A DNA stretch of 64,000 nt from Pseudoduganella albidiflava (GTDB taxonomy: Bacteria > Pseudomonadota > Gammaproteobacteria > Burkholderiales > Burkholderiaceae_D): positions 744,001 to 808,000 of the forward strand of contig NZ_CP036401.1 of assembly GCF_004322755.1 (NCBI RefSeq), given 5' to 3'. Of the stretch, positions 45,719 through 54,729 are shown in pieces. Within the stretch, counting starts at the first letter, position 1; every line of letters starts with the position of its first letter. The notes under the pieces are model-generated. The model was not told where the DNA came from, made no database searches, and saw nothing but the letters and a program-made list of their open reading frames with translations. A program made the translations under genes and the position numbers.

Positions 45719-46462
45719 ATGAGCGATACCGACGATCCCATCCTGACCACCACCGCCGCGGCGCGCCTGCTCGGCGTTGCCACCAGTACCGTCCAGATGT
45801 GGATGGAAAGCGGCGCGATCGCCTCCTGGAAGACACCGGGCGGGCACCGGCGCACCCGGCTTTCCGCGATCGACAGGCTGCTCGAACGCACGCCCGGCGG
45901 CTCGGCCGCCACTGTCGGCCAGGCCGTGGAGGCGGCCCTGTCGCCTGTCTCGCCGGCCGAATTCCAGCCGCACCAGGCGCCCGGCTATCCCGTGGACCGG
46001 GGCGAGGCGGCGCGCCTGGCTGCGCTGGAAACGTCGCGGCTGGTCGACACGGCGGCCGAAGCGCGTTTCGACCGCATCGTGCGTCTCGCCGCGCAAGTGA
46101 CGGGTTCACCCATCGCGCTGGTGTCGTTGCTGACATCCACCCGGCAATGGTTCAAGGCGCGCGTGGGGATCGAGGCGCAGGAAACGCCGCGCGAGTGGGC
46201 GTTCTGCTCGCACGCGGTGCTGGCCGGCGAACCGTTCGTGGTGGAAGATGCCGCGGCCGACCCGCGTTTTCGCGACAATCCGCTGGTGCAGGGCGATCCG
46301 AAGATCCGCTTCTATGCCGGGGTGCCGCTGCGCGACTCCGCCGGCCTGGCACTGGGCACGCTGTGCGTGATCGACCGTGAACCGCGCAAGCTGCGCGGCG
46401 CGGAATTGCAGGCGCTGATCGACCTGGCCGATATCGCATCGGAAGAGATGGCGAAGGGCTGA
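45719..46462 (+). CDS. MerR/excisionase-type HTH protein fused to a GAF domain
   Basis: A 247-residue protein, probably a sensor-regulator. Residues about 9-55 ([20 protein letters not shown], then [24 protein letters not shown]) form an excisionase/MerR-like winged helix, with the TPGGHRR wing typical of the group. After a Pro/Ala linker, residues about 100-240 are a GAF domain ([22 protein letters not shown], then [21 protein letters not shown] and [24 protein letters not shown]). The start MSDTDDP follows GAGG at a long distance; an upstream in-frame ATG at 45557 is less likely. The ligand of the GAF domain is unknown. Confidence 0.85.
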   Translation: MSDTDDPILTTTAAARLLGVATSTVQMWMESGAIASWKTPGGHRRTRLSAIDRLLERTPGGSAATVGQAVEAALSPVSPAEFQPHQAPGYPVDRGEAARLAALETSRLVDTAAEARFDRIVRLAAQVTGSPIALVSLLTSTRQWFKARVGIEAQETPREWAFCSHAVLAGEPFVVEDAAADPRFRDNPLVQGDPKIRFYAGVPLRDSAGLALGTLCVIDREPRKLRGAELQALIDLADIASEEMAKG

Positions 46463-46572
46463 GCCAGGGCCAGTGCCGCTTGCCGGCAGGCCGCCAGCTG
46501 GCAAAACGGTCATACGAAAAACGGTGACAGGCACTAATGCCGTTGAGTTGAGCCCAACCAAGTGCAAACTCC

Positions 46573-46599
46573 GGGGTCAGACCCGGCGGGTCTGACCCC
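46573..46599. repeat. dispersed palindromic repeat, copy 1 (inverted orientation)
   Basis: Arms GGGGTCAGACCC and GGGTCTGACCCC form a perfect 12-bp stem around three bases. Flanks AAGTGCAAACTCC on the left and AGCCCTTCGCTTTTGGGG on the right match, reversed, those of the copies at 54647 and 59666. To the left, TAATGCCGTTGAGTTGAGC resembles TAATGCAGTTAAGTTAAGC at about 59596. Confidence 0.85.
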
Positions 46600-46669
46600 A
46601 GCCCTTCGCTTTTGGGGTGAATTCATGCCCCTTCAATGTGCGGGTAACGCTTAACACACCGATTCTGGC

Positions 46670-49600
46670 TCAGTGCCCGCCGGCCTTGCCCGGCTCCGCA
46701 GCTTGCGGCAGGTTGGCGGCTTCGCCATGCGGATGGTCGCCGTGCGGATGGTCCTTGTGCCGCAGCTTGCGCGCTACCTTCGCGATCCAGTGCTCGATAT
46801 CGTCCACATACGTGAACACGGCCGGCACCACCAGCAGGCTCAGTAGCGTGGACGTGATCAGACCGCCGATCACCGTGATCGCCATCGGCGCGCGGAAGCT
46901 CGGGTCCGCGCCCAGGCCCAGCGCCAGCGGCATCATGCCGGCACCCATCGCAATGGTCGTCATCAGGATCGGGCGGCTCCGCTTGTGGCAGGCGTCCACC
47001 AGCGCCTCGGTGCGGCTCATGCCGGCCTGGCGCGCCAGGATCGCGTAGTCGACCAGCAGGATCGAGTTCTTCGTCACGATCCCCATCAGCATGATCAGGC
47101 CGATCATCGACGGCATCGACAGCGCGTTGCCGGTGATGAGCAGCAGCACGATGGCGCCGCCGATCGACAGCGGCAGCGCCGCCAGGATCGTCACCGGCTG
47201 CATGAAGTCCTTGAACAGCAGCACCAGCACGCCATAGATGCACAGCACGCCGATCGCCATCGCGATGCCGAAGCTGGCGAACAGCGCGGCCATTTCCTGT
47301 GCGTCGCCCAGTTCGGCGATCCGCACGTTCGGCGGCAGGTTGGCCAGCGCCGGCAGCTTGCGCGCCTCGGCGTTCAGTTCGCCCAGCGAACGGCTGCCCA
47401 GTTCCACGTCCAGCGTCACGTTGCGGCTGCGGTTCAGGCGGTCGATCTGGGCCGGGCCGGATTCCATCGTGATCGCCGCCACGCTGGCCAGCAGCACGGG
47501 GCCGTTACGGCCCGGCACCGTCAGGCGGCCGATGGCGTCGAGGTCGGCGCGCACATAGTCCGGCAGCTTGACGCGGATCGGCACCTGCCGCTCCGGCAGG
47601 TTCATCTTCGTCAGGTCGAAGTCGTAGTCGCCGGCGGTGGCCACGCGCACCGTTTCGCCGATCGACGCGGCCGTCACGCCCAGTTCGGCGGCGCGGGCGA
47701 AGTCGGGCCGCACGATGATCTCCGGCCGCACCAGCGATGCCGACGACGTGACGTTGCCGATGCCGGACAGGGTGCGCAGTTCGCGCTCGGCGCGGCGGGC
47801 GGCGGCGATCAGCGCATCCGGGTCTTCCGACTGCAGCACCAGCTGCATCTTCACGCCGGTATCGGGCGGGCCCACGGTGAAGCGAGCACCGGCGATGCCG
47901 GCCAGCTGGCGGCGCAGCAGTGAATCGATCTCCGGCATCGTTTCATCGCGGTCCGTGCGGTGCACCGTGGTAATCGTCAGCACCGCGCGGCGCGCTTCGG
48001 CGGCGGCGCCGGGCGCGAACGCATCGCCGGAAGAACCGCCGCCGATCGAGCTGAACACGCCTGTTACGCCAGGTACCCGCATCGCCGCCTGGCGTGCCTG
48101 CTCGGCCACTTCGCGCGTTTGCGCCAGCGTGGATCCGGGCGGCAGTTCGGCGTTGACCTGCGTCTGCGCGCGGTCGGCCGGCGGCACGAAGCCGGTCGGC
48201 AGCAGGCCCACCAGCATGATCGAGCACACGAAGAAGATCGCCGAGGCCAGCGCCGTGAACATGCGGTGCTTCAGGCACCACTTCATGGTGCGCATGTAGC
48301 GCGACATGATCGGGCCGTCTTCCTCGACGTGGCCCGGATGCTTCGGCTTGTGCGGCTTGAGCAGGTAGGCCGCCATCATCGGCGTCAGCAGCCGCGCCAC
48401 CACCAGCGAGGCCAGTACGGCCAGCACGGCGGTCCAGCCGAACTGCTTGAAGAACTTGCCGGGGATGCCGCCCATGAACGCGGTGGGCAGGAACACCGCC
48501 ACCAGCGCGAACGTGGTGGCGATCACCGCCATGCCGATTTCATCGGCCGCCTCCAGCGCGGCCTGCATCGGCGTCTTGCCCATCTGAAGGTGGCGCTCGA
48601 TGTTCTCGATCTCCACGATCGCATCGTCCACCAGCACGCCGACCACCAGCGCCAGCGACAGCAGCGTCACCGTGTTCAGCGTGTAGCCGAACCAGTAGAT
48701 GCCGAGGAAGGCGGGCAGCACCGACAGCGGCAGCGCGGCCGCCGCCACCAGCGTGGCGCGCCAGTCGCGCAGGAACCAGAACACCACGATCACGGCCAGG
48801 ATCGCGCCTTCGTACAGCAGCTCCATCGAGCCTTCGAAGTTTTCCTCGACGGGGAAGGCATTGTCGATCACCTGGCGCAATTCCAGGTTCGGATGATCCT
48901 TGCGCAATTGCTCGACTGCTTCCTTCACGCCGTCGGCCACCGCCGTTTCGCTGGCGCCCTTGGTGCGGAACACCTCGAAGGCCACCACCGGCTTGCCATC
49001 CTGCGTGGCGATGGCGCGCGGTTCGGCGATCGTGTCGGTCACCTTGGCTATCTGGTCGAGGCGGATGTGGCGGCCATCGCCGAGCGGGATGTCCATGCGC
49101 GCCAGTTCCTGGGCCGACTGCACGGTGCCGATGGTGCGCACCGACTGCTCGGCGCCCGACACGTCGCCGCGGCCGCCCGGCGCCTCGCGCTGCACCAGCC
49201 GCAGCTGGCGCGACACATCCAGCGCGGAGACGCGCAAGGCGGCCATCTGGGCATCGTCCAGCTCCACGCGGATCTCGCGGTCCACGCCACCCACGCGGTT
49301 GACGGCACCGACACCGGGTACCGTCAGCAGGCGCTTGGCCACCGTGTTATCGACGAACCACGACAGGTCGGCATTGTCGACCGGCGTGGTGCCGGGTTTG
49401 TTCACCGCGATATACGTCGTGATCACCCGGCCGGCGGTGGAGACCTTGCTGACCACCGGCTCGCGCAGTTCGGCGGGCATGTCGGCACGCACCTGCGAGA
49501 CCGCGTCGCGCACTTCGTTGACGCCATCCGAGATGTTCTTCTCGAGGATGAACTCGACGGTGATGGTGGCCACGCCATCGAGCACCTTGGTGTAGATGTT

Positions 49601-49834
49601 CTTCACGCCTTGCAGCGTGGCGACCGAATCCTCGATCTTGCGCGCGACCTCGGTTTCCAGCTGGGCCGGCGCGGCGCCGGGCAGCGAGGCGCTGACGGTC
49701 ACGATGGGCAGCTCGATATCGGGGAAGTCCTGCACCGGGTTGGCCTTGTAGGCCATCAGGCCGGCCAGCGTGAGCAGCACGAACAGCATGATCGCCGGAA
49801 TCGGATTCCGGATCGACAGGGCGGAAAAATTCAT
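46670..49834 (-). CDS. RND multidrug efflux permease (AcrB/MexF-like HAE type)
   Basis: A 1054-residue inner-membrane proton/drug antiporter. It starts MNFSALSIRNPIPAIMLFVL with TM1, then VQDFPDIELPIVTVSASLPGA, the usual entry into the porter domain. TM4 carries LALVVGVLVDDAIVEIENIE with the paired aspartates of the proton relay (about residues 390-410). The second half includes IGLIMLMGIVTKNSILLVDYA (about 920). The C-terminal tail is His-rich (HKDHPHGDHPHGE), which is unusual. GAAGGA precedes the ATG. It is the last gene of the TetR-channel-adaptor-pump operon, 25 bp after the adaptor. Confidence 0.95.
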   Translation of the reverse strand: MNFSALSIRNPIPAIMLFVLLTLAGLMAYKANPVQDFPDIELPIVTVSASLPGAAPAQLETEVARKIEDSVATLQGVKNIYTKVLDGVATITVEFILEKNISDGVNEVRDAVSQVRADMPAELREPVVSKVSTAGRVITTYIAVNKPGTTPVDNADLSWFVDNTVAKRLLTVPGVGAVNRVGGVDREIRVELDDAQMAALRVSALDVSRQLRLVQREAPGGRGDVSGAEQSVRTIGTVQSAQELARMDIPLGDGRHIRLDQIAKVTDTIAEPRAIATQDGKPVVAFEVFRTKGASETAVADGVKEAVEQLRKDHPNLELRQVIDNAFPVEENFEGSMELLYEGAILAVIVVFWFLRDWRATLVAAAALPLSVLPAFLGIYWFGYTLNTVTLLSLALVVGVLVDDAIVEIENIERHLQMGKTPMQAALEAADEIGMAVIATTFALVAVFLPTAFMGGIPGKFFKQFGWTAVLAVLASLVVARLLTPMMAAYLLKPHKPKHPGHVEEDGPIMSRYMRTMKWCLKHRMFTALASAIFFVCSIMLVGLLPTGFVPPADRAQTQVNAELPPGSTLAQTREVAEQARQAAMRVPGVTGVFSSIGGGSSGDAFAPGAAAEARRAVLTITTVHRTDRDETMPEIDSLLRRQLAGIAGARFTVGPPDTGVKMQLVLQSEDPDALIAAARRAERELRTLSGIGNVTSSASLVRPEIIVRPDFARAAELGVTAASIGETVRVATAGDYDFDLTKMNLPERQVPIRVKLPDYVRADLDAIGRLTVPGRNGPVLLASVAAITMESGPAQIDRLNRSRNVTLDVELGSRSLGELNAEARKLPALANLPPNVRIAELGDAQEMAALFASFGIAMAIGVLCIYGVLVLLFKDFMQPVTILAALPLSIGGAIVLLLITGNALSMPSMIGLIMLMGIVTKNSILLVDYAILARQAGMSRTEALVDACHKRSRPILMTTIAMGAGMMPLALGLGADPSFRAPMAITVIGGLITSTLLSLLVVPAVFTYVDDIEHWIAKVARKLRHKDHPHGDHPHGEAANLPQAAEPGKAGGH

Positions 49835-49859
49835 CGCATGTCCTTCATTTGACTTCGCC

Positions 49860-51077
49860 TCACTTCGCGGCGCGCTGTGCCGCGGCTGCCGCCGTTGCCT
49901 GGCCCGCATTGGCCACGCGCACCAGATCGCCGTCGTTCAGGAAGCCGGCGCCGCTCAGCACCACCGGCATGTCGGCCTTCACGCCGGACAGGATCTCGAT
50001 CCGCTCGCCCACGCGCCGCCCGGTCTGCACCTTCAGCTGGCTGACGCGCGAATCGGCGTTCAGCCGGAATACATACGGGAAGCCGTCGCGCACCACCACG
50101 GCCGGCTGCGGCAGCGTCAGCGCCGCCGAGGTGCCCAGGTCGAAGTGGCCGCTGGCGAACATGCCGGCCTTGAACGGCGCATTGCTGCGCGTGTCCGGCG
50201 GCAGGTCGACATACACCAGCGCCGAGCGGGTCTGCGGGTCGATGGTGGGCGCGATCATGCGCACCTTGCCTTGCAGTTCGCTGCCGTTGGCTGCCTTCAC
50301 GGTGGCCGTGGAGCCCACGCGGATGTTCTTCAGCTCGGCCGCCGTCACCTCGGCGCGCCATTCGAGGCGGCCCTGGCGGATCATCCGGAACAATTCGGTA
50401 CCGGTGCCCACCACCGAGCCCACCGTGGCGGTGCGCGCCGAGATCACGCCGCTGTCCGGTGCCACCACCTGCGTGTATTTCAGGCGCAGCTGCTGGGCCG
50501 CCAGCGTGGCGCGCGCCGATTCGATGCGCGCATTGGCGGTCTGCTCGGCCGTCAGGTACTGCGAGACCTGCTGTTCGGACAGCGCGCCGGAAGCCTGCAC
50601 GGCGCGCGCCCGCTTTGCATTGGCCTGCGCCTCGGCGGCGTTGGCGCGCGCCTCGGCCAGCGCGGCCTTCGCCTGCGCCACGTCGGCATTCACGGTGTCG
50701 GCGGAGAACACGGCCAGCACCTGGCCCTTCTTGACGACATCGCCCACGTTGACGCGCACCTCGGTCAGCCGCAGGCCATTCGATTCGCTGCCCAGCGAGG
50801 CTTCCTGCCACGCCGCCACGTTGCCGTTCGCGGTGAGCCGCAGCGGCAGCGTGGCCGATTCCGGCCGCGTGGTGGAGACGGTCAGCGCGGGAGTGGCCGC
50901 CGGTTTCTTTTCATCGGCGGCGCTGGAGGAGGGGCTGTACAGCATCACGCCGCCGCTGCCCACGATCATGGCGGCCAGCAGGGCCAGCGCGAGCGGTTTC
51001 GTTTTCAGCTGGTCCTTCAGCTTGTCTTTCAGCTTGCCTTTGAGCTTGTCGTTCAGCTTGTCGTTCGTTGTCTTCAT
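49860..51077 (-). CDS. periplasmic adaptor of the RND multidrug pump
   Basis: A 405-residue AcrA/MexE-like membrane fusion protein. The N-terminus is a short Lys/Leu/Asp repeat (NDKLNDKLKGKLKDKLKDQL, residues about 5-24) in front of a transmembrane or signal helix (about 28-46). TANGNVAAWQEASLGSESNGLRLTEVRVNVGDVVKKGQVLA forms the lipoyl half. A coiled-coil hairpin (about 130-200) and the barrel domain (RLEWRAEVTAAELKNIRVGSTATV) follow. The C-terminus is Ala-rich. The ATG overlaps the channel gene by four bases. Confidence 0.92.
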   Translation of the reverse strand: MKTTNDKLNDKLKGKLKDKLKDQLKTKPLALALLAAMIVGSGGVMLYSPSSSAADEKKPAATPALTVSTTRPESATLPLRLTANGNVAAWQEASLGSESNGLRLTEVRVNVGDVVKKGQVLAVFSADTVNADVAQAKAALAEARANAAEAQANAKRARAVQASGALSEQQVSQYLTAEQTANARIESARATLAAQQLRLKYTQVVAPDSGVISARTATVGSVVGTGTELFRMIRQGRLEWRAEVTAAELKNIRVGSTATVKAANGSELQGKVRMIAPTIDPQTRSALVYVDLPPDTRSNAPFKAGMFASGHFDLGTSAALTLPQPAVVVRDGFPYVFRLNADSRVSQLKVQTGRRVGERIEILSGVKADMPVVLSGAGFLNDGDLVRVANAGQATAAAAAQRAAK

Positions 51078-52513
51078 GGGTTGCTCGCGGTGGATATCAC
51101 GGAGGTATTCGGGTTGTCGCGGTTCCAGCCGCCGCCGGCGGCGCGGTACAGCGCGATCCAGGCGGCGCTGCGTTCGCGCTGCACGGCGATCATCGCGTTC
51201 TCGGCGGCGAGGCGGGTGCGGCGCGCATCTTCCAGCTGCAGCAGGCTGCCCATGCCGTTCCGGTACAGGTCTTCGGCCGCCGTGAATGACGCCCGGTAGC
51301 CATCCAGCGCGGCCTGCGCCTGCACGGCGCGCAGGTCGGTGCCCTGCAGGTTGACGAGCGCCTGTTCGACTTCGCTGACGGCTTGCCGCACGCTGCCGCG
51401 GTAGGTCGTGACCGCGGCTTCGTAGCGTTCCTGCGCCGCCTCGACCGAGGCGCGGCGCCGGCCGGCATCGAATACCGGCAGCGTCATCTGCACCGGACCG
51501 ATGGTCCACGTGCCCGCGGTCACGCTGTCGCCGGCCGCGTGGATCTGGCCGCGGCCGATGCTTCCCGCGATGCTCAGCCGCGGATAGCGCTGGGCGCGGG
51601 CACCGCTCACTTCGAAGCTGGCGGCGGCCACTTCGCGCTCGGCATTGAACACGTCCGGGCGCTGGGCCAGCGTTTGCGCCGGCAGCGAATCGATGGCGAT
51701 GCCGCGCGCCGGCGACAGTTCGGCCGCGCCGCCGGCGAGGCGGCTGCGCAGCTCGGGCTCGGGGATGGCGGACAGCGCGACCAGCGTCTTCACGTCCACT
51801 TCGCACTGGGCCCGCTGGGCGATCTCGCGGTTGGCCGCGTCGGCCGCGCTGGCGCGCGCCAGCGCCAGGTTGGCCGGCGCCTCGAAGCCCGCCTGCGCGC
51901 TCAGCTCCGTCAGCCGCGCGGTATCGGCGCGCGAGGCGGCGTCCTGCCGCGCCACGTCCAGCAGCCGTTCGCACGCGCGGAACTGGTAATAGGTGTTCGC
52001 GGTATCGGCCGCCACGGACACGCGGGCGTCGTGCCAGCCGGCCTGCGCACCTTCATAGCGGGCCTGTGCCGCGTCGCGCGCCGCGCGGTTGGCGCCGAAG
52101 ATATCGAGCTCCCACGACACCTGCAGGTAGCCCTGCGACGTGGTGTTGCTGGGCAGGGCCGCGCTCTGCTGGCTGGCCCGCGTCGATGTCAGCGTCGCGT
52201 CGACCGTGGGCGCCAGCGCCGCGCCAGTGGCCACGCGCGCCTCGCGTGCCTGGGCCAGCCGGCTGCGCGCCGCGGCCACCGTGGGGCTCGCCGCCTGCGC
52301 CGCCTCGACCAGGCTGGCCAGCAGCGGGTCGCCCTGGCTGCGCCACCAGCTGGACAGCTGGTCCACCGTGCCGCCGTGCGGCAGCGGCGCCTGCCACTGG
52401 ACGGGGGCTTGCGCATCGACGGCGGGTGGCGGGCCGGACAGCGCGCAGCCGCCCAGTGCCAGCGCGACCGCGAGCGCCATCGTCAACTTCATGATCGGTA
52501 CTGCTGGCTTCAT
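51074..52513 (-). CDS. NodT/OprM-type outer-membrane channel lipoprotein of the RND pump
   Basis: A 479-residue channel subunit with a lipobox in LALGGC (Cys23). QLSSWWRSQGDPLLASLV is the family entry motif. YLQVSWELDIFGANRAARDAAQARYEG (about residue 125) lies in the first repeat. LAQRPDVFNAEREVAAASFEV (about 285) lies in the second, and the end AAWIALYRAAGGGW is conserved. AAGGAG is five bases before the ATG. It is coupled to the upstream TetR gene and to the downstream adaptor through ATGA overlaps. Confidence 0.94.
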   Translation of the reverse strand: MKPAVPIMKLTMALAVALALGGCALSGPPPAVDAQAPVQWQAPLPHGGTVDQLSSWWRSQGDPLLASLVEAAQAASPTVAAARSRLAQAREARVATGAALAPTVDATLTSTRASQQSAALPSNTTSQGYLQVSWELDIFGANRAARDAAQARYEGAQAGWHDARVSVAADTANTYYQFRACERLLDVARQDAASRADTARLTELSAQAGFEAPANLALARASAADAANREIAQRAQCEVDVKTLVALSAIPEPELRSRLAGGAAELSPARGIAIDSLPAQTLAQRPDVFNAEREVAAASFEVSGARAQRYPRLSIAGSIGRGQIHAAGDSVTAGTWTIGPVQMTLPVFDAGRRRASVEAAQERYEAAVTTYRGSVRQAVSEVEQALVNLQGTDLRAVQAQAALDGYRASFTAAEDLYRNGMGSLLQLEDARRTRLAAENAMIAVQRERSAAWIALYRAAGGGWNRDNPNTSVISTASNP

Positions 52514-53172
52514 GCTGCTCCTTTCTGTCTTGTCGTTCGTTCGGCCGTGACGATCGCCTCGGCGTAATCGACCAGCCTGGGAATCCAGTCCTGCAGCGCG
52601 TCCGGGGCCGACAGCAGCTGCGGCGTGACGGCGGCCACGATGTCCTGCGAGATCATCAGGTGCGCGCCCAGCGCGGCAACGGCATGCACCAGCCGGCGCA
52701 CTTCGTCGTCCACCGGTACCTCCAGGTGGCGCGCCAGCACGGCGGCCAGCGCGTCGAACTCGGGGCGGATGCCGTTGTCGATCTCGTTTTGCCAGATGCC
52801 GGTGGGTTCCAGCACTTCGCGCAGCCACATGCGCAGCCGTAGCTGGGCCGCATCGCCTTCCATCATCGGCGCCAGCAATTGCGTGTAATAGCCGTGCAGC
52901 GCCTCGCGCAGCGTGAAGCCGGGCTGGTCGAAGTGGGCGATGTTCTTTTCCGGCGGCGGCATGAAGTCCGTCAGCGCGGCGCGGTACAGGCCGGCCTTGT
53001 CGCCGAAGTAGTAGGCGATGGCGGCCACGTTGGCGCCGGCAGCCAGGGCGATCTCTCGCGTGGAGGTGGCGTTGAAACCTTGCGCGGCGAACAGCTGCAT
53101 GGCCGCGCCCAGCAGGCGCTCGCGCGACTGCTCGCCGTCCGACCGGGGTTTGCGGATGTGTTTTTCTGACAT
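52510..53172 (-). CDS. TetR family repressor (CecR/CerR-like) of the efflux operon
   Basis: A 220-residue regulator. Residues about 14-60 form the TetR HTH: SRERLLGAAMQLFAAQGFNATSTREIALAAGANVAAIAYYFGDKAGLYRA. The C-terminal domain (PMMEGDAAQLRLRMWLREVLEPTG, about 105-130) has the pattern of the CecR/DUF1956 subgroup, whose E. coli member controls drug export. As the first gene of its operon it probably represses itself and the pump. A candidate operator lies in the AT-rich gap upstream. Confidence 0.92.
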   Translation of the reverse strand: MSEKHIRKPRSDGEQSRERLLGAAMQLFAAQGFNATSTREIALAAGANVAAIAYYFGDKAGLYRAALTDFMPPPEKNIAHFDQPGFTLREALHGYYTQLLAPMMEGDAAQLRLRMWLREVLEPTGIWQNEIDNGIRPEFDALAAVLARHLEVPVDDEVRRLVHAVAALGAHLMISQDIVAAVTPQLLSAPDALQDWIPRLVDYAEAIVTAERTTRQKGAA

Positions 53173-53192
53173 CTGCCGATTAGATCACAGAT

Positions 53193-53227
53193 TTAAAACG
53201 ATTGATATAAGTAGGTCATTCGTTTAA
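53193..53227. promoter_or_regulatory. candidate TetR operator
   Basis: In the AT-rich gap between the TetR gene and the divergent lipoprotein gene, TTAAAACGA (53193-53201) faces TCGTTTAA (53220-53227), an inverted repeat with one extra A in the left arm. It lies 20-55 bases upstream of the TetR start codon, where an autorepressor would bind. Confidence 0.45.
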
Positions 53228-53321
53228 CTAATTTATTTGACAGCGTGAGTTGTTGCTCTTTAGCCAATCTTCACCTTGCCTGCCTAGACTCGCGGCCATG
53301 ACCCATGACCTGGAGAATGCC

Positions 53322-54506
53322 GTGCACACGATCCGTAGCCTTGCCTTGACGCCGCCTGCTTTGCTGGCGTGCCTGCTGGCCGCATGCGGCGGGGGCGACC
53401 CGCCCGCGCCCGCTGTCCCCGTCACCTACGCGAGCCGCTGCGGCTTGCCCGACAGTGCCGCCGAACCGTATCGCAGCACCGCGCCGACCGGACCGCATTG
53501 CGTGGGCGCGGCCGAGTACCTGGTGACCGATGACGCGCGCGACGAGCCCATGACGGAAACGCCCGGCGACCGGCGCGCGCTGCAGGTGCGCGTGCTGTAT
53601 CCGGCATCGGCGCGGGTTTCGCCCGGCATGTCGGGGGGAGTGCGGATGCCCTACGCGGACGAAGCAGTGTACGCGGGTATCGACTGGTGGCCCGCCACGC
53701 TGAGGCCGCAGGGGCACGCATGGCGCGAGGCGGCGCCGGCCATCGAGCGGGCGGCACCGGTGCTCCTGTTTTCGCCGGGGCTGGGCGCCAACGCGCAAGC
53801 GTATGCCGGCTTGACGGAAGACCTGGCCAGCCATGGCTACGTGGTGGTGACGATCAACCATCCGTTTGTTTCCGGCCCCACGCCATTGCCGGACGGCCGC
53901 ATCGTCCGCTACGAGGAAGTGGCGGAAGAATGGGAAGACGAGGAAGCGGCCGAGGCGGCGCACTGGGTCCGGTCCAATGCGCGGCTCGCCGTCACCATGG
54001 CGGACGAGAAGAGCGTGCTGGACTGGCTGGCGCGGCAGAACGCCACGCGCGGCGCCTTGCTGGACGGCCGGCTGGACATGGGCCGGATCGGCGCGTTCGG
54101 GCACTCGTTCGGCGGCGCCACGGCGTTGCAGGTGCAGCGCACGGACGAGCGGGTGAAGGCGGCGGTCAACCTGGACGGCACCGTTTACGGCGATCTCGAC
54201 CAGCCGTGGACGGAGCCGTTCATGATCCTGCAGAGCGTGCACGCGATCAATGGCGTACCCGTCGAGGAGCCCACCATGAAACCGCTGTGGCAGAACCGCC
54301 AGGGTCATGGCGAGCTGGAAGTGATGGCCGGTTCCTGCCACGGCGATTTCAGCGACGCGCACCGGCTGGCGAACATCTACAACGCCCGGAACCCCGCCAC
54401 CCCGATCCAGCCCGACCCGCAACTGTATTGCAGCAAGGACCCGGCCGCGCTGGAAGACGCTGTACGGCGCCGGCTGCGCGACTTCTTCGGGCGCTGGCTG
54501 CGCTGA
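53322..54506 (+). CDS. lipoprotein alpha/beta hydrolase (PAF-acetylhydrolase-like)
   Basis: A 394-residue envelope hydrolase. The GTG start is preferred because GGAG lies six bases upstream and it gives a clean lipoprotein signal (ALLACLLAACGGG); the ATG at 53298 has no ribosome binding site. The alpha/beta-hydrolase parts follow in order: APVLLFSPGLGANAQAYAGLTEDLASHGYVVVTINHP (oxyanion region and strand), IGAFGHSFGGATALQ with the nucleophile Ser, VNLDGTVYGDLDQP with the likely acid, and GSCHGDFSD with the catalytic His. This order matches platelet-activating-factor acetylhydrolase-like esterases. The substrate is unknown. Confidence 0.85.
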   Translation: MHTIRSLALTPPALLACLLAACGGGDPPAPAVPVTYASRCGLPDSAAEPYRSTAPTGPHCVGAAEYLVTDDARDEPMTETPGDRRALQVRVLYPASARVSPGMSGGVRMPYADEAVYAGIDWWPATLRPQGHAWREAAPAIERAAPVLLFSPGLGANAQAYAGLTEDLASHGYVVVTINHPFVSGPTPLPDGRIVRYEEVAEEWEDEEAAEAAHWVRSNARLAVTMADEKSVLDWLARQNATRGALLDGRLDMGRIGAFGHSFGGATALQVQRTDERVKAAVNLDGTVYGDLDQPWTEPFMILQSVHAINGVPVEEPTMKPLWQNRQGHGELEVMAGSCHGDFSDAHRLANIYNARNPATPIQPDPQLYCSKDPAALEDAVRRRLRDFFGRWLR

Positions 54507-54513
54507 GCCCCGA

Positions 54514-54556
54514 ATGTTTCCCACAACCGGGGTCAGACCCCGGTTTCAGGAAACAT
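54514..54556. repeat. nested palindromic repeat
   Basis: Outer arms ATGTTTCC (54514-54521) and GGAAACAT (54549-54556) enclose inner arms AACCGGGGTC (54525-54534) and GACCCCGGTT (54536-54545) around a single A. The layout matches the element at 4416-4479, and the inner stem shares GGGGTCAGACCC with the dispersed palindromes. Confidence 0.8.
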
Positions 54557-54646
54557 TTCCCAGATTGCGGGGGAAGACCGTAATGCCGCTTGTTTGGGAG
54601 CGCTAGCCTGTTGGTAGCGCTGCAATTACCCCAAAGGCGAACTGCT

Positions 54647-54673
54647 GGGGTCAGACCCGCCGGGTCTGACCCC
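54647..54673. repeat. dispersed palindromic repeat, copy 2
   Basis: Stem GGGGTCAGACCC/GGGTCTGACCCC around three bases; flanked by GGCGAACTGCT on the left and GGAACTTGCACTTGGGGT on the right, like the copy at 59666. Confidence 0.85.
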
Positions 54674-54729
54674 GGAACTTGCACTTGGGGTGGGCTTGTT
54701 TACGTGGCAGTGGAAAAAATGACAAACAC

